From: Amoebophrya sp. AT5.2
Taxonomy: Eukaryota; Sar; Dinophyceae; Syndiniales; Amoebophryaceae
Length of the DNA: 25,814 nt
Assembly: GCA_005223375.1 (NCBI GenBank)
Contig: RXOD01004222.1
Location: forward strand, 1 to 25,814
Direction: 5' to 3'
The number at the start of each line of letters is the position of its first letter. Position 1 is the first letter of the stretch. Below are positions 1-9,495 of the stretch, piece after piece. The notes under the pieces were generated by a model. The model was not told the origin of the DNA and did no database searches. It saw nothing but the letters and a program-made list of their open reading frames with translations. The position numbers were made by a program, and so were the translations under genes.

Positions 1-858
1 ATGGAGTTCGACCTCTTCGATTAAGCTGAGTTCGCTCGGTTGGGACTTTAGGGAGTGATAAGTAGGTTCATCACTCGAGGATGCATAATACTCTATGAGG
101 CTTAAGAAATCGAAGCATCTGCACCCACGCGCTGAAAAACCGCTTTCACCGCCGCTGTTGAAAGGACGCGCGCGCGATCATTTTCAAGACTCTTGAGCTT
201 GGTCTTGGCGTTGACGCTTCTATCAAAAGCTATTTTTAGAGTAAGTTGAGTATCCGAGATTGACCAACTCCTGATTGCATTGCTTCGATGAATCGACGGA
301 AGGGCTCCGGGAAGACTTTTTCCTTGCAGTGCAATAGAGCTCGTGCAGCAGTTGGCAGGAGTGCCTGCTGACGTGGCACGTTTGCACTTGCATTGCGTAC
401 ACGGCGAATCTGCTAGTAGTGAAGTGAAAGGTGATCGATTCGTCGACACGAAGGCCGATAAAAAAGGGTAACGCCTGCCGCAACGCCAACGCGTGGCTCG
501 GGAGACGGAAGGACGCGATGGTCCATTGTTCATTGCAGGAGGATACTAGTCGTATAGGAGTTTCCACATGAAGAATCGGTTCGAGGATGAATCCCTGAGC
601 GGTTGGTCAGTAGGTGGGAAAATGTCACGATTGATCGAGCAAACGCAGATGCATGAGCGCGAGCGCCATCCCGACTCATGACTCCACCGTTTCCTGTAAG
701 TTAACTATATTCGCAGGCGCTCGCGGGCTGGTGAACACTATCTAGAGGATGACTTGAGAAAAGTACGAAACAGAATGCGCGACCCTACGTAGGACGAGCT
801 CGATCTACCGTATACATAGGTTGAAGGGCTGGATTGATTTGACTTTGATTTGAGCGCG
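1..858. other. 5' stretch without a firm gene
   Basis: I find no convincing gene here. Short open stretches exist on both strands. The best on the + strand runs from about 331 (after a TTGCAG that could be a 3' splice site) to a stop at about 471 and reads like coding sequence (…ELVQQLAGVPADVARLHL…), but no start or partner exon could be fitted. Good donor-like sequences (GTAAGT at 241 and 692) are present without a consistent frame around them. A 37-codon ATG ORF lies at about 568-681. The minus-strand ORFs are rich in Ser, Arg and Thr and look like shadows. Confidence 0.4.
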
Positions 859-2686
859 ATGGATGGTAAGTATCGTCTCATCCCCTACTTCTACTTCAAT
901 CTCGTTGTAACTCTAATAGGCTAAATAGGAGCTGCAGCGGGAGAAACAAGATCTGATCAACAAGATGGTCGAGGCCCTCCTCCGGCGCGTTTTGGAGAAC
1001 GTGACTAAGGGTGCGGAGTCGGTGGAGGACGCAGCTTCTGGTATCGCGCACGCGGTCAGCTGGGTGCTGATCGTGGCTAGCTTCACCGCCACGGGCTACT
1101 ACCAATTCCGACTCCAGCGTATGCTGCGGTTTCTGCTCGGGGCGCGGTTGTTTTTCCCAATCGCGATGTTCGCTTTCCGGTACGAGCGCGTGAGTTCCTC
1201 TGTCCGCGACTACACGAGTATTTTGTACCGGGAGACGGCATGCCGCGTGGACCCGGTTTTGGCGGTTTTAGACAACTTTGGAAGCAACTTGACCTCGGAT
1301 CAGTTTGACAAGGCCAAAATCCTGAAAGCCGCAGCAGAACTGCACGACTACAACCTCGGACGCGCGATACAGGGAGCGGTAGGGGAAGCGTGGGCCGCGG
1401 TCGTGAGGGGGGCGGAGTCCGTGGTGTTGGGGATATCGTACAAATCAGTAGAGTCGTGGAGGAACAAAAAATCAAAGGATCGAGACGGGCCGACTGCAGC
1501 TGGGACCACTGCGCGAGTGGGGGTTGAGGATGCGGATGGCCGGGACGCTTCGGATCACAGCAGCTATCGCTTCTCGACGAAGGGAGCCGCGGCCGATGGG
1601 GGCTTTTTGGACGTTTTGTTCGACCGCAGGGACCGGTGTCGCTCCTACCGCGGTCCGAGCGAGGGGTACTGGCGACGACGTCGTGCGCGCAGGAGTGGCA
1701 GTAGAAAAAGCAGTAGACTCAAAGAGCAGTCGTACGCGTTGCCTTTGATTCTCGATGCCTACAACGTGCGGAAGCAGAACAGCTACGGCACGTGGCGCTA
1801 CGTGTACACGGACGAGGACTCGTTCTACGCGTTCGGGTGTGCGGTGTCGGTCTTTCTGGCCGTGCAGTTCGGGCTTCGGTGCCGGCGCGCCGCTGAGCCC
1901 TTCGCGTGGTGGCTGGCGGCGGGCCATGCGCTCTGTTTTCGCGGCTTCGCGGCGTTTCAGGCGAGCGGGGTGTGGCGCCACGCTTGGGCGGCGTCTTTGA
2001 AGTTCTTGAGCAAAGACGCTGACGAAGAGCTGTGGTGTTTTCTGCTCTGGTACGGTGCGTGTACGTGCTTGTGGCACTTCGTGTTGTTCGCGGCGCACGG
2101 AACGAAATTTTTTTCCACGAAACGGGAGGAACGCGCGCAGCTGGCTTTGTTCCAACGCCGGAGGGAGGCGGAGGATGCGGACCTGGCCACGTATGGCATT
2201 CGGAAAAAGCGGAAAAAACGAGGCTCCGAGACGCGGAAGTCGGGAAGAACTGCGGCGACGGAACAAGGGGATGGCGGGAACAGCAAACGAGAAGGATCCC
2301 CCGCCTCATCTTCCAGCGAAGATGAGGAAAGCTCCTCGGGCGACGAAGGAGGAGATGGGCGTAGTCTTGAGGCAGCGACGCGAAACAAAGGCGGGGGGTG
2401 CTACGGGTGCGGTTGCGGCGTGCAGATGGACCATGCGGGAGGGAAGCTAAAATCGAGCTCCAGCACGGATACCGGAGGACTTTTGGAGGCTGCTGGACGG
2501 TCGCAACAAGTCGAAGATCATGATGCGCTGGCGGCCTGGGCGGGTGAAGGCTTCCTGCTCGACGGGGACGAGGGTTTGCCCCCTCGCACAGCTGTTGAAG
2601 CCGGCTCGTGGTCCTGCGATGAACTACCTCGAGCAGAAGTTACTCCCCCGCTCCTCGAAAGTGTAAGTGACGACGAAGAAGATTGA
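859..2686 (+). CDS. Multi-pass membrane protein, unknown family
   Basis: An open frame runs from ATG 965 to the TGA at 2684 (573 aa). I prefer a start at ATG 859 joined to position 930 across a 65-bp gap, which adds the N-terminus MDELQREKQDLINK and gives 587 aa. Near the N-terminus are two hydrophobic segments (around AVSWVLIVASFTATGYYQF and MLRFLLGARLFFPIAMFAF). A charged, Ser/Arg-rich middle follows, then three more hydrophobic segments at roughly residues 300-400 (FYAFGCAVSVFLAVQFGL; AEPFAWWLAAGHALCF; ELWCFLLWYGACTCLW). The C-terminus is low complexity: a Lys/Arg block (KKRKKRGSETRK), then Ser/Glu/Asp-rich sequence and a Cys-Gly cluster. I do not recognise the family. The five hydrophobic segments suggest an integral membrane protein with a long charged tail, probably cytosolic. 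Coding is well supported by length and composition; function is unknown. Confidence 0.75.
865..929 (+). other. Short intron with an unusual boundary
   Basis: The donor is a perfect GTAAGTAT at 866, and AATAG lies at 924-928 before the exon. A strict GT-AG join (866-928) throws the downstream protein out of frame. Removing 64 bp as 865-928 (GG…AG) or 866-929 (GT…GG) gives ATG GAT GAG CTG CAG and stays open for the whole protein. The one-base G ambiguity at the junction hides the exact cut. The alternative is that the gene starts at ATG 965 and this is 5' UTR. Confidence 0.45.
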
Positions 2687-3253
2687 TTTTGATACTCATC
2701 ATGAAATTGATTGGTCACTGCTGGCCTCGCTTGGCATGACATACTTACTTTCGCTTTATCTACTCAATGAGCCATGGTCCGCTCCGCGGGCGAGCTGCCT
2801 TGAAGCGCGAGAACTTTTTCTACCAACCAAGCCGAAGAGCATGGGCAAGGAAGAGGAAGCTGAACTTGTTGAAGTGTTGCTTTTTCGACATCGAGAGAAC
2901 TGAACAAGAACAGTAGCCATAATCGTGCTCGTGTAGCTGGCGTGCTCGAATTCGATCGCATCAATCGTGGAGGTGGAGGAACTGCTCTGTGCTATCGGGT
3001 CGTGGTCGCAGATGTCGAAAATTGATGCATCGTGTGCACCTCCAAACTATGCCATCAGTCCAGTGTTTTTTTTTCGTGAAGAAAAGAACCGAAGTTAGTA
3101 GCAGAAGATGGTAACGACGACGAGCACGTAATCCTCTCTACGCACACGACAAATAATGACAGCCAGGTTGTGCTTCATCCTCATCTATTTTACGTACGTA
3201 AAGTAATCGATCCCGCCAAGCCAACAACTCCATTTTCAAATAAGCTGCCCCAG
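2687..3253. other. Spacer, nothing supported
   Basis: This spacer between two + strand genes is A+T-richer than the flanking coding sequence. It contains only short ORFs (for example a 20-codon ATG ORF near 2840) and a run of nine T at about 3065. I see no gene, RNA or repeat. Confidence 0.4.
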
Positions 3254-3673
3254 ATGCAGCACCTGCTGCGTGACGTCGGCATCGGGTCGGGAGCAGAGGA
3301 TTCTTACGAGCTCTCTGCGGCAAGCGTGCTGCCGCGACGAAAAGTGGCCGAGCCCGGGTCCTCGAGCTATGACGCACTGTGGAGGCCAAGAGCAAGAGCA
3401 GGCGTTCGAAGTCGTCTGGGCGGTGGTCAAAATGATCCTCGAATGCGGGCGGTCACGAATTTTGGATTTTCTGGCCGGATGCCCGACCTCTACGAGATCC
3501 GCCTGCCGGAGGATCCGCCCGCACACCTCCCGGGTGGGGTGCGGATAGGCGGCACGACGAAGGGACTGCACCTCATGACGGACGCAGAAATCTCTTGGCA
3601 CCAGGCGCAAAAGTATTCCCTCTTCGCGGCCGTAGGCATCGGAAGCTTCTTTCTTTTACGGGGCGGGTCTTGA
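3254..3673 (+). CDS. Small protein with C-terminal membrane segment
   Basis: This is a 139-aa ORF from ATG 3254 to TGA 3671-3673. The frame stays open upstream to about 3170 but has no earlier ATG, so the start is the first in-frame ATG unless an upstream exon was missed. The protein is hydrophilic and Arg/Pro-rich through residue about 110. It ends in one hydrophobic stretch (QKYSLFAAVGIGSFFLLRGGS), which looks like a tail-anchor or single membrane span with a short C-terminal tail. The segment GFSGRMPDLYEIRLPEDPPAH reads as ordinary coding sequence with no low complexity. The family is not recognised. Single-span proteins of this size are common among small mitochondrial or ER membrane subunits, but nothing here fixes the location. 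Confidence 0.6.
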   Translation: MQHLLRDVGIGSGAEDSYELSAASVLPRRKVAEPGSSSYDALWRPRARAGVRSRLGGGQNDPRMRAVTNFGFSGRMPDLYEIRLPEDPPAHLPGGVRIGGTTKGLHLMTDAEISWHQAQKYSLFAAVGIGSFFLLRGGS

Positions 3674-4046
3674 GGTTAAAAAAATCAATCGGCAGAATTG
3701 ATTCTGGATCATCGATCAGCATCTTCAGAGGTCGTGATGCTGAGCGTGCGGGCTAGACGCACCTGACTTTCTTTGGAAGTCCGATAAGGGCGATGATCCG
3801 CTGAGGCAATCTGGTTTGGCGACGAGCACCAGGTGGTCACCATTTTTGTTTTAGGTCCTGACTAGCTTGTTTCTTTTCTTCTACGCGAATGTACATGTAG
3901 TGGTAGCTTTGGCTTTCTCGGTCCAAAAATTGCTGGGCGTGGTTCGTCCAAGTCAAAGATCATTCTTCCAGCACCCGCAGAACTGTCACTGTGCAAGTAC
4001 TAGCTCGTAGAAGTTACAGTCAGGCACATGGGTTCGATCTGCTTGT
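3674..4046. other. Spacer, nothing supported
   Basis: This is mixed A+T-rich sequence between two + strand genes. The longest open stretches are antisense shadows of the next gene. No repeat or RNA structure stood out. Confidence 0.35.
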
Positions 4047-4559
4047 ATGGCGGATACATTACAAGTCGTATGGACGTTGATTTTTTGTCGGCCTCCTTTT
4101 GTAAGCTTTGGGTCTTGTGTTGCGGCGGCGGAGGGGGACCGGCGGGCCCTGGCCATCGTGGACTCAAAGTTCGCGCCGGGTTTCAAGAAAAAAGTAGACG
4201 ACCTCTTCGACGACCACAGCGAGGGGGACCCGGACGCCACCGACGAAGATCTCGAGAACAACACCGTCATCGGGAAGGACGGAAAGAAAAAAGAGAGGTG
4301 CTTAGCGCTCTGTTTGTGTTTGTGGCCATGTTGCCCTATACATAGTAATAGTTACACTGAGTGTTACTGACTACAATTTGAAGTAGAATAAAGCCCGCTA
4401 GTAGAAGCACTACCGCTATGTTGAATACGAGTTCGAGTTCCTCGAGTAGATATACCCTGCAACCGCAAGCTAATACCCGTCTTCAAAAACACAAGCTCCA
4501 TCTCCGGTTACAGGTACACGGAGATGGAGCTTGCGTTTTTGAAGACGAAGACCCGCTGA
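4047..4559 (+). CDS. Two-exon small charged protein
   Basis: Exon 1 is 4047-4297 and exon 2 is 4514-4559 (98 aa). The join uses a canonical intron (AGAG|GTGCTTAG … TTACAG|GTACACGG, 216 bp) that keeps phase. The most convincing coding part is in exon 1 (…ALAIVDSKFAPGFKKKVDDLF…, then an acidic DHSEGDPDATDEDLE stretch). Exon 2 adds YTEMELAFLKTKTR. The N-terminal ~35 residues from ATG 4047 are less certain and could include an intron; the true start may differ. An alternative 3' exon begins after AACTAG at 4571, where a 72-codon + strand frame (LGIDREDEFVEG…) is open. Family not recognised. The exon 2 acceptor sits in the loop of a 29-bp hairpin (4478-4547). Confidence 0.5.
4478..4547 (+). repeat. 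29-bp hairpin around a 3' splice site
   Basis: The left arm (4478-4506, intron) and right arm (4519-4547, exon 2) are reverse complements at 28 of 29 positions. The 12-nt loop is GTTACAGGTACA. The proposed acceptor TTACAG|GTACA lies inside the loop, so the arms pair the end of the intron with the start of the exon. Confidence 0.85.
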
Positions 4560-4931
4560 CGCTCAAAAACTAGCTGGGCATCGACCGCGAGGACGAGTTT
4601 GTCGAGGGACAGGGGCAGGGGAAGGGGGGTCGAGAAGAGGGATGGGCAAGACCCTCGGCGACCCCCCTCACCCTCTGGCATAGGTCTACATTTGAAGCCA
4701 ACTGTCTCCACCTGGCCACATCGCTAGATTCCGCAGGCGGGGAGGTCTCTGCGGATGCCCGTCTGGTTCTTCTACTACAGGCATACCCCTAAGAACCGTA
4801 GCAGATGCCTCCCCTCTTGCGGGTACCCCCCGACGTCCAGACGTCTCGGGGCATCCTTCCAGCCTCTAGCCCCCCCAGTAGAACCCATTGCATATTTTTT
4901 TAAGTAGTTGGAGATTAAGTCGCAAAGCCCG
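4560..4931. other. Spacer between convergent genes, with large imperfect hairpin
   Basis: This lies between the 3' ends of the + gene and the minus-strand PKD2 gene. It holds an imperfect inverted repeat: 4731-4752 pairs with 4801-4822 (18 of 22), with an inner 7-bp stem GGTTCTT (4765-4771)/AAGAACC (4791-4797). It also contains two GACGTC/AGACGTC motifs near 4840. A 72-codon + frame (about 4572-4792) crosses the hairpin; it may be a 3' exon of the upstream gene or chance. Confidence 0.4.
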
Positions 4932-7900
4932 TCATAGCTCGCGGCACCGTTTTAGCAGGCGGTGCGCGTTCAGCTCGTCGCAGCCGTTCGCAACGAGGTA
5001 GTCCACCGTGACCTCGCGCTCCGCGAGCAGCGACTTGTTGATGTTGCGGTACCGGTCGATCTTGAACCCCCACAAACCACGCTCGCGACACTGACGAGTG
5101 TTGTATCAGCCGTAGTTTTCTATTTTCTTATCGCGGCACTGAGTGCTGGATCAGGAAGATTCATTTATTTGATATATCCGATCGACAACTACATGATCGA
5201 AATAAATTTCAATCGACTTGATGTCAGGGGGGGGAATTGTTCGAGTACATACCCTATCCCTATAATGTCGGAACAACTTTATCGGAACAAGTACAAGAAA
5301 TAAATATATCCCGTACTACCAACTTTATCGGAACAAGTAATAAATATATCCCGTACTACCGCCATCGCGTTTTTGACGTCGTCTGGGTTTTGCGCGAGTA
5401 CGGTTTTCACCAGCAGGGTGTCGATGGGGGCCGACTTCTTGCTCCCCTCGTAGCTGTAGGCCCAGCGGATGTTGTCTACGTACTCCCACATCTGCGCGAT
5501 GATGCCCTTGCCGCCGTCGCCGCACACCTGCTTCACGTACACGAAGTTCTCGATCACCAGCGCCAGCAGCATGTTCAATAACAAGAACGGCAGCGCGATC
5601 AGGATTACAGAAAGACTATTGAGAAAAAAACCAGGCAGGTCCGATGGTTCAGGTGCAAGTAGCCTATTAGCCCGATTTTTACCAGCAAATCCCGGCTGTC
5701 GCCTTCCTCCGATCAGCGATGGTCAACATCCACGACAGCGATATTTTTACCCGCCCGAGAAGGCGATCGCTGGCAACCATTCCTACGACCATGCAATTTG
5801 CTGAGCGACGCGCAAACCAGCACCGATCACAGATGGAACGACAGCCTTCCCCGATGGGCCGTGGGGGCCGATATCAGTCGGAGCCTATAGTCCTAGTGTC
5901 GATCCTAGACTTCGCCCCAGAAGGGGGGGCGGGGAACAACAGGGCGGCGAGCAGTGTCCTGCGAGTGGCCAGGAGGGGAGTACTTATTCTTGTGGCCCCA
6001 ACGCCCGGACGGCAATAGCCTACACCTGGACCCGATATATAATATCGATTTTTTTCAACCCCCCTTAACATGAAGCTCCAGAAGAAGATGACCGAGGTGG
6101 CGGGCGAGATTTCGTACATGTTGTTGAACTTCATCTCGCCAAACAGCATGCCGAACAGGCCCTCGATGGACCGCGAAAAGGTGGAAAACTCCTTCAAGTA
6201 CACGCCGTACATGACGTACGCAGCGATCGCGTAGTTCAAAAAAACCACCGAAAAAATCGTCAAGTAGTGCGCGAAGTCCTTTGTTTTGGGATAGTAGAAT
6301 AAACAATAAAGTGCAGCTGCAGGTTGGTATACTTATTACCCGGTGGTAGTTCTTGGATAAGAAGTACTTTTTACCCGAAGAGTGCAGATGGGCGCGCACG
6401 TCAGGTTTTCGGCATTCATTGCGGTAATTTATATATTCTGCCTCCTCAACAGTGTTCACCAAAAGATATACACGTCCAAAAACATCACCAAACTTCATTC
6501 AAGTACGATGCTTGCGTTGTTGAATGTTTCCAGCAGGACCGAGATTCTCGGTTGTCCGCGGAAGCCTTTGAAGAAGCGCAGCATGTTCAGTATGTTGAAC
6601 CAGAACAGCCCCAGGTCGGCCCACACCTTGAAGTCGATGAGGCCCTCCAGCCAGTCGATGATGTCCCGGACCTTTTCTTGGTAGGTTAAGTTTGCCCACA
6701 GCACGATGTTGTACACGTTGGGCTCGATGTTCTCGCTGGGGATCTGCGCCGGCGCGCTGCCCAGCGCCGAAACCATCTCCTCCAGGTTCAAGAGCCAGAT
6801 GTACGTGAACCAATAGGACAACAAAATCGCGGCGCTGGTGACGATCACCAGCCAGTCGAGCCAGTTCCAGTAGTCCCTTAAATACTCCCGCAGAAAACCC
6901 TCGCGGTAGTCCGCGCGGATCTGCCGGATCTCCTGCGTGAGCAGGACGACGATCAACACGAAAAACGTCACGTCGGGCAACACCTGCATCGCGCTCGGGT
7001 ACAAGTCCGACTTCACCGTGCGCACGTCGTTCACCACCTCCACCTGCCCAGCCTTGGTAAACTCGATCTGCATGTCCAGGAAAGCGTACCTTGTTTCGCG
7101 AAGAGGAAGATAGAGGGAGGTGCCAGAAGTATTGATTTTGCTAGAAAGAAAGACCAATGTATACTTTCGTGGGCTTGCCGGTTTCAACATTTATATCGCG
7201 TTTTTTTTTACTCCATCGCGACAGCTGTGCTACTCCGCCAGTAAAAACAGTATACTAGCGATGCTGTTCTTCTTCTACAACGGGAACACAAAGAAACAGT
7301 AGGTACATCTGCGTGTTCCCGTTGTAGAAGACCCCCTGGATCGCAACATCCAGGCTGTCGTCGTCGAGCCAGTTGTTGAGGCGGATTCGCTCCCATTAGC
7401 ATATTAGCCAAAAAGTTCAGGAAAGGGGCGCGAAAAGGGCGGCGCGAAACCATACTATCCCTCGTCAGGGGTGATATTGAAACCTTCCATGAAGATCGAT
7501 CCCTGGCCCCTCATACGATCTTCAAAATGTCATTAGCGAAAGGCGCAGGAAACGGACATCGAAAGCCCCTCGTCGTGGGGAGAAAAAGTTTTTCTTGAAA
7601 AAGAACCTTGACCGTCCTAGTCCCCCTGCATGGAAATGGCAGACCGCCAAGAGTTTGATTTCTTTTCACGACAGGTAAAAATCTGACTAAGTACAGCCTC
7701 TTTCATCGGCAGCTGCATCAATGGGAGCGAAAACTAGAGCCCTGGGTTAACAGTTTCCGTGGATCAACGAGTCCACGCGCTGCATGTTTGTGGCTTGCGT
7801 GCGGTCGCTCATCACCCAGGCCACGAACCGGTGCTCCGGTTCGTTGCGCATCATCGAGCCGCCAACGAACGCCTTGTCCGTGGTTTCCTTCCCCACCGGG

Positions 7901-9495
7901 GCCAGCTTCGGCACTTCCCTGCTGTAGTCCGCGTCGCTCTCGATCGGCGCGTGGCAGCTGAATCCCTCCAGCAGGTTCGCGCGGATGTCGTCCGGCACGT
8001 CGCACTGCTTCGACTTCGCTCGCCGCTGGACTATCCTCACCCCGCCGGCGAGCTTGTTGTAGCTGCTGACAATCCCGCCCGTGGTGTCGCGCGACAAGAT
8101 GGAGGTCAAAACAAATTTCATCCACAGGTTCACCTCGCTCACGTCGTTGATGGTCTCGAGGTTGAACTCACGGAAATTGCGGCCCGGGTCCGTGCCGAAC
8201 TGCCCAACCGTGGTGCGGGTCACGTTCATCGTGTTGAACTCGGACGTTATCGCCAGCCGAGTTCAGGATTACAGGCGGAAATCATCGATTGTTGGAAAAA
8301 GTTTTAGCTTTACATAATTTTTAGTGTCGATTTTTGGTTAAATGGTGGCAGCGGGAGCGGCAGACGCAGATTCACATGGAGATATCAAAGTTTCGGAGAT
8401 TCTCGTCTGCGTCTGGCCGCTCCTATAGAAAGCGACAAGCCGACAGCGAGAAGACAAAGTCCGGAGGCGAGCAGTGACTCCCAGAGGTGGCGATGCGTCG
8501 ATTTCTACAGCAGCAGCCGCGCCCGTCGATTCTGTCTTCTACAGGGCCTGCCATCAGAATCAATGAGCAGAATTCGGCCGATGCATATGCAGCCATCGAT
8601 AGCTGCAAGCTGCTAGTGGTAGCGTCGCTCCTCCTCAGGGGGGGGCTTGCGCTACAGCTACAGCTACCGCTACCGTTACTGCTCGCCAACCCATATCCTT
8701 GGCTTCGTCCGATTCCGATGCGCGGCGTCCGCGTCTTACTCTTCCCGTACTAGAACTAGTCCCTCGGTAATTATGAAAATTCCCTCTATCAAAAAATCCC
8801 CTCTCTCAAGCATCGCTTTTTTCCATCAAAAGATGATGGCCAGACCTTAATGGTAGCTCGCAGTGACGTCAGTGTGCACCGCGGAGAGCCAGAAGAAGAC
8901 GATCCAGAGCATGATCGTGAACGGAAGCGTGCTGCAGGCGACGCGCAAACCCTTCTCCTGCATCAGAAACTCCTGGAATTGCCACAGCTTCACCTTGTAC
9001 CGCCCCTGCGTCCGCATCTCCTCTACGTTCTCCTTCGCCTTGGCGGCCAGCTTCCCCAAGGCCGCCGCGGCCATTAACCCGCCGCCGAGATGGTGCGCGG
9101 CGCCGGGGGAATTCTGGGCGATTGAGGTTGTTGCAATGCTCGAGAGTTTATTTCTTGTTGGCCGATGATCAATGATGCACGGAGGATGTTGCGCTGCTCT
9201 TGTTGATCGATTGAGAGAGTAATTACTAACTTACTATTATGCATACAACACGGTCGGAACGAATATATCCAAATGAACATCAAATCGCCCGATAATATTG
9301 AATCGCTGCAATCCGGGTACTCAATACCGCGTCGTCTGGGTTGATCTTTTTGTCGGCGGCTCCTGGAGGCGCGATTTTCGTCCCGTAACCGGCGGTGTCC
9401 CCGAGGCCGATGGGGCCGAGTCCAGTTTCCGTGAAGCTCATGTCCAGGGGGTCCGGCCGGGTCCGGCTACCCGTGTCTGATACGCCCTCCGCCAT
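4932..9495 (-). CDS. PKD2: Polycystin-2-like (PKD2/TRPP) cation channel, 8 exons
   Basis: Exons: 9328-9495, 8851-9113, 7751-8263, 7307-7393, 6507-7089, 6069-6278, 5360-5599, 4932-5090. All phases agree and total 740 aa. Order: N-terminal cytosolic region; S1 (TIMLWIVFFWLSAV, about 117-135); large extracellular polycystin domain with the family's NNWLDDDSLD…GVFYNGNTQMY stretch; S2 (VTFFVLIVVLL); S3; S4 (NILNMLRFFKGFRG); S5 (SVVFLNYAIAAYVMYG); pore helix and filter region (GMLFGEMKF); S6 ending LLLNMLLALVIENF. Compared with the LGD filter of animal PKD2, this one reads FGE. The C-tail is short, with no EF-hand or obvious coiled coil. PKD2 channels conduct Ca2+/cations, in protists often in flagellar membranes. 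Introns 1, 4, 5 and 7 fit GT-AG (214-269 bp). Introns 2, 3 and 6 are longer and appear non-canonical. The family call is firm; individual junctions are hand-fitted. Confidence 0.88.
5275..5360 (-). repeat. Tandem duplication of a splice-donor region
   Basis: Two directly adjacent copies, 5275-5320 (46 bp) and 5321-5360 (40 bp), differ only by a 6-base insertion in the first. On the minus strand each begins GGTAGTACGGGATATATTT. The copy at 5321-5360 carries the donor used in the reconstruction of PKD2 intron 7 (ATGGCG|GTAGTACGG); the second copy carries the same GTAGTACGG 40 bp further into the intron. Confidence 0.9.
5600..6068 (-). other. PKD2 intron 6, apparent TT…TG ends
   Basis: This 469-bp intron begins TTAAGGGG and ends TGTAATCCTG on the minus strand. 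Joining at these points gives …FFWSFM|IALPFLLLNM. From the SP before S6 to LLNM that makes 19 residues, the spacing I recall for PKD2 relatives (NP…FFYSF…LLNM). A GT-AG reading (GTTAAGG … CAATAG) is also open but inserts four extra residues into S6. The same end motifs occur in intron 2. Confidence 0.6.
7271..7331 (-). repeat. 19-bp perfect hairpin around a 5' splice site
   Basis: Arms 7271-7289 (intron 4) and 7313-7331 (exon 4) are perfect reverse complements. The 23-nt loop (7290-7312) contains the exon 4/intron 4 junction (CAGAT|GTACCTACTG at 7307/7306). The intron therefore starts with an inverted copy of the end of the preceding exon. Confidence 0.88.
7394..7750 (-). other. PKD2 intron 3, possible TT…TG ends
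   Basis: This 357-bp intron begins TTAACCCAGG and ends ATGCTAATG on the minus strand, giving the in-phase join …HGN-W-ERIRLNNW. A one-base shift (GTTAACC … CTAAT) is equivalent. A GT-AG alternative (CGC|GTGGAC … GGGAG|CGA) is also open, so this case is weaker. A perfect 12-bp inverted repeat lies near the two ends (7386-7397 and 7720-7731, AATGGGAGCGAA). Confidence 0.4.
8264..8850 (-). other. PKD2 intron 2, apparent TT…TG ends
   Basis: This 587-bp intron begins TTAAGGTCTGG and ends CCTGTAATCCTG on the minus strand, matching intron 6 at both ends. The join TAC CA|A ACT is in phase. A GT-AG alternative (GAC|GTCACT … CCGAG|TTC) is also open. The intron contains a 17-bp inverted repeat with one unpaired base (8354-8370 with 8406-8423) and a stretch rich in CTAC/CAGCTAC units near 8650-8690. 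Confidence 0.5.
8354..8423. repeat. 17-bp inverted repeat in PKD2 intron 2
   Basis: GGAGCGGCAGACGCAGA (8354-8370) pairs with TCTGCGTCTGGCCGCTCC (8406-8423), with a single unpaired base. The spacer is about 35 nt. Confidence 0.8.
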
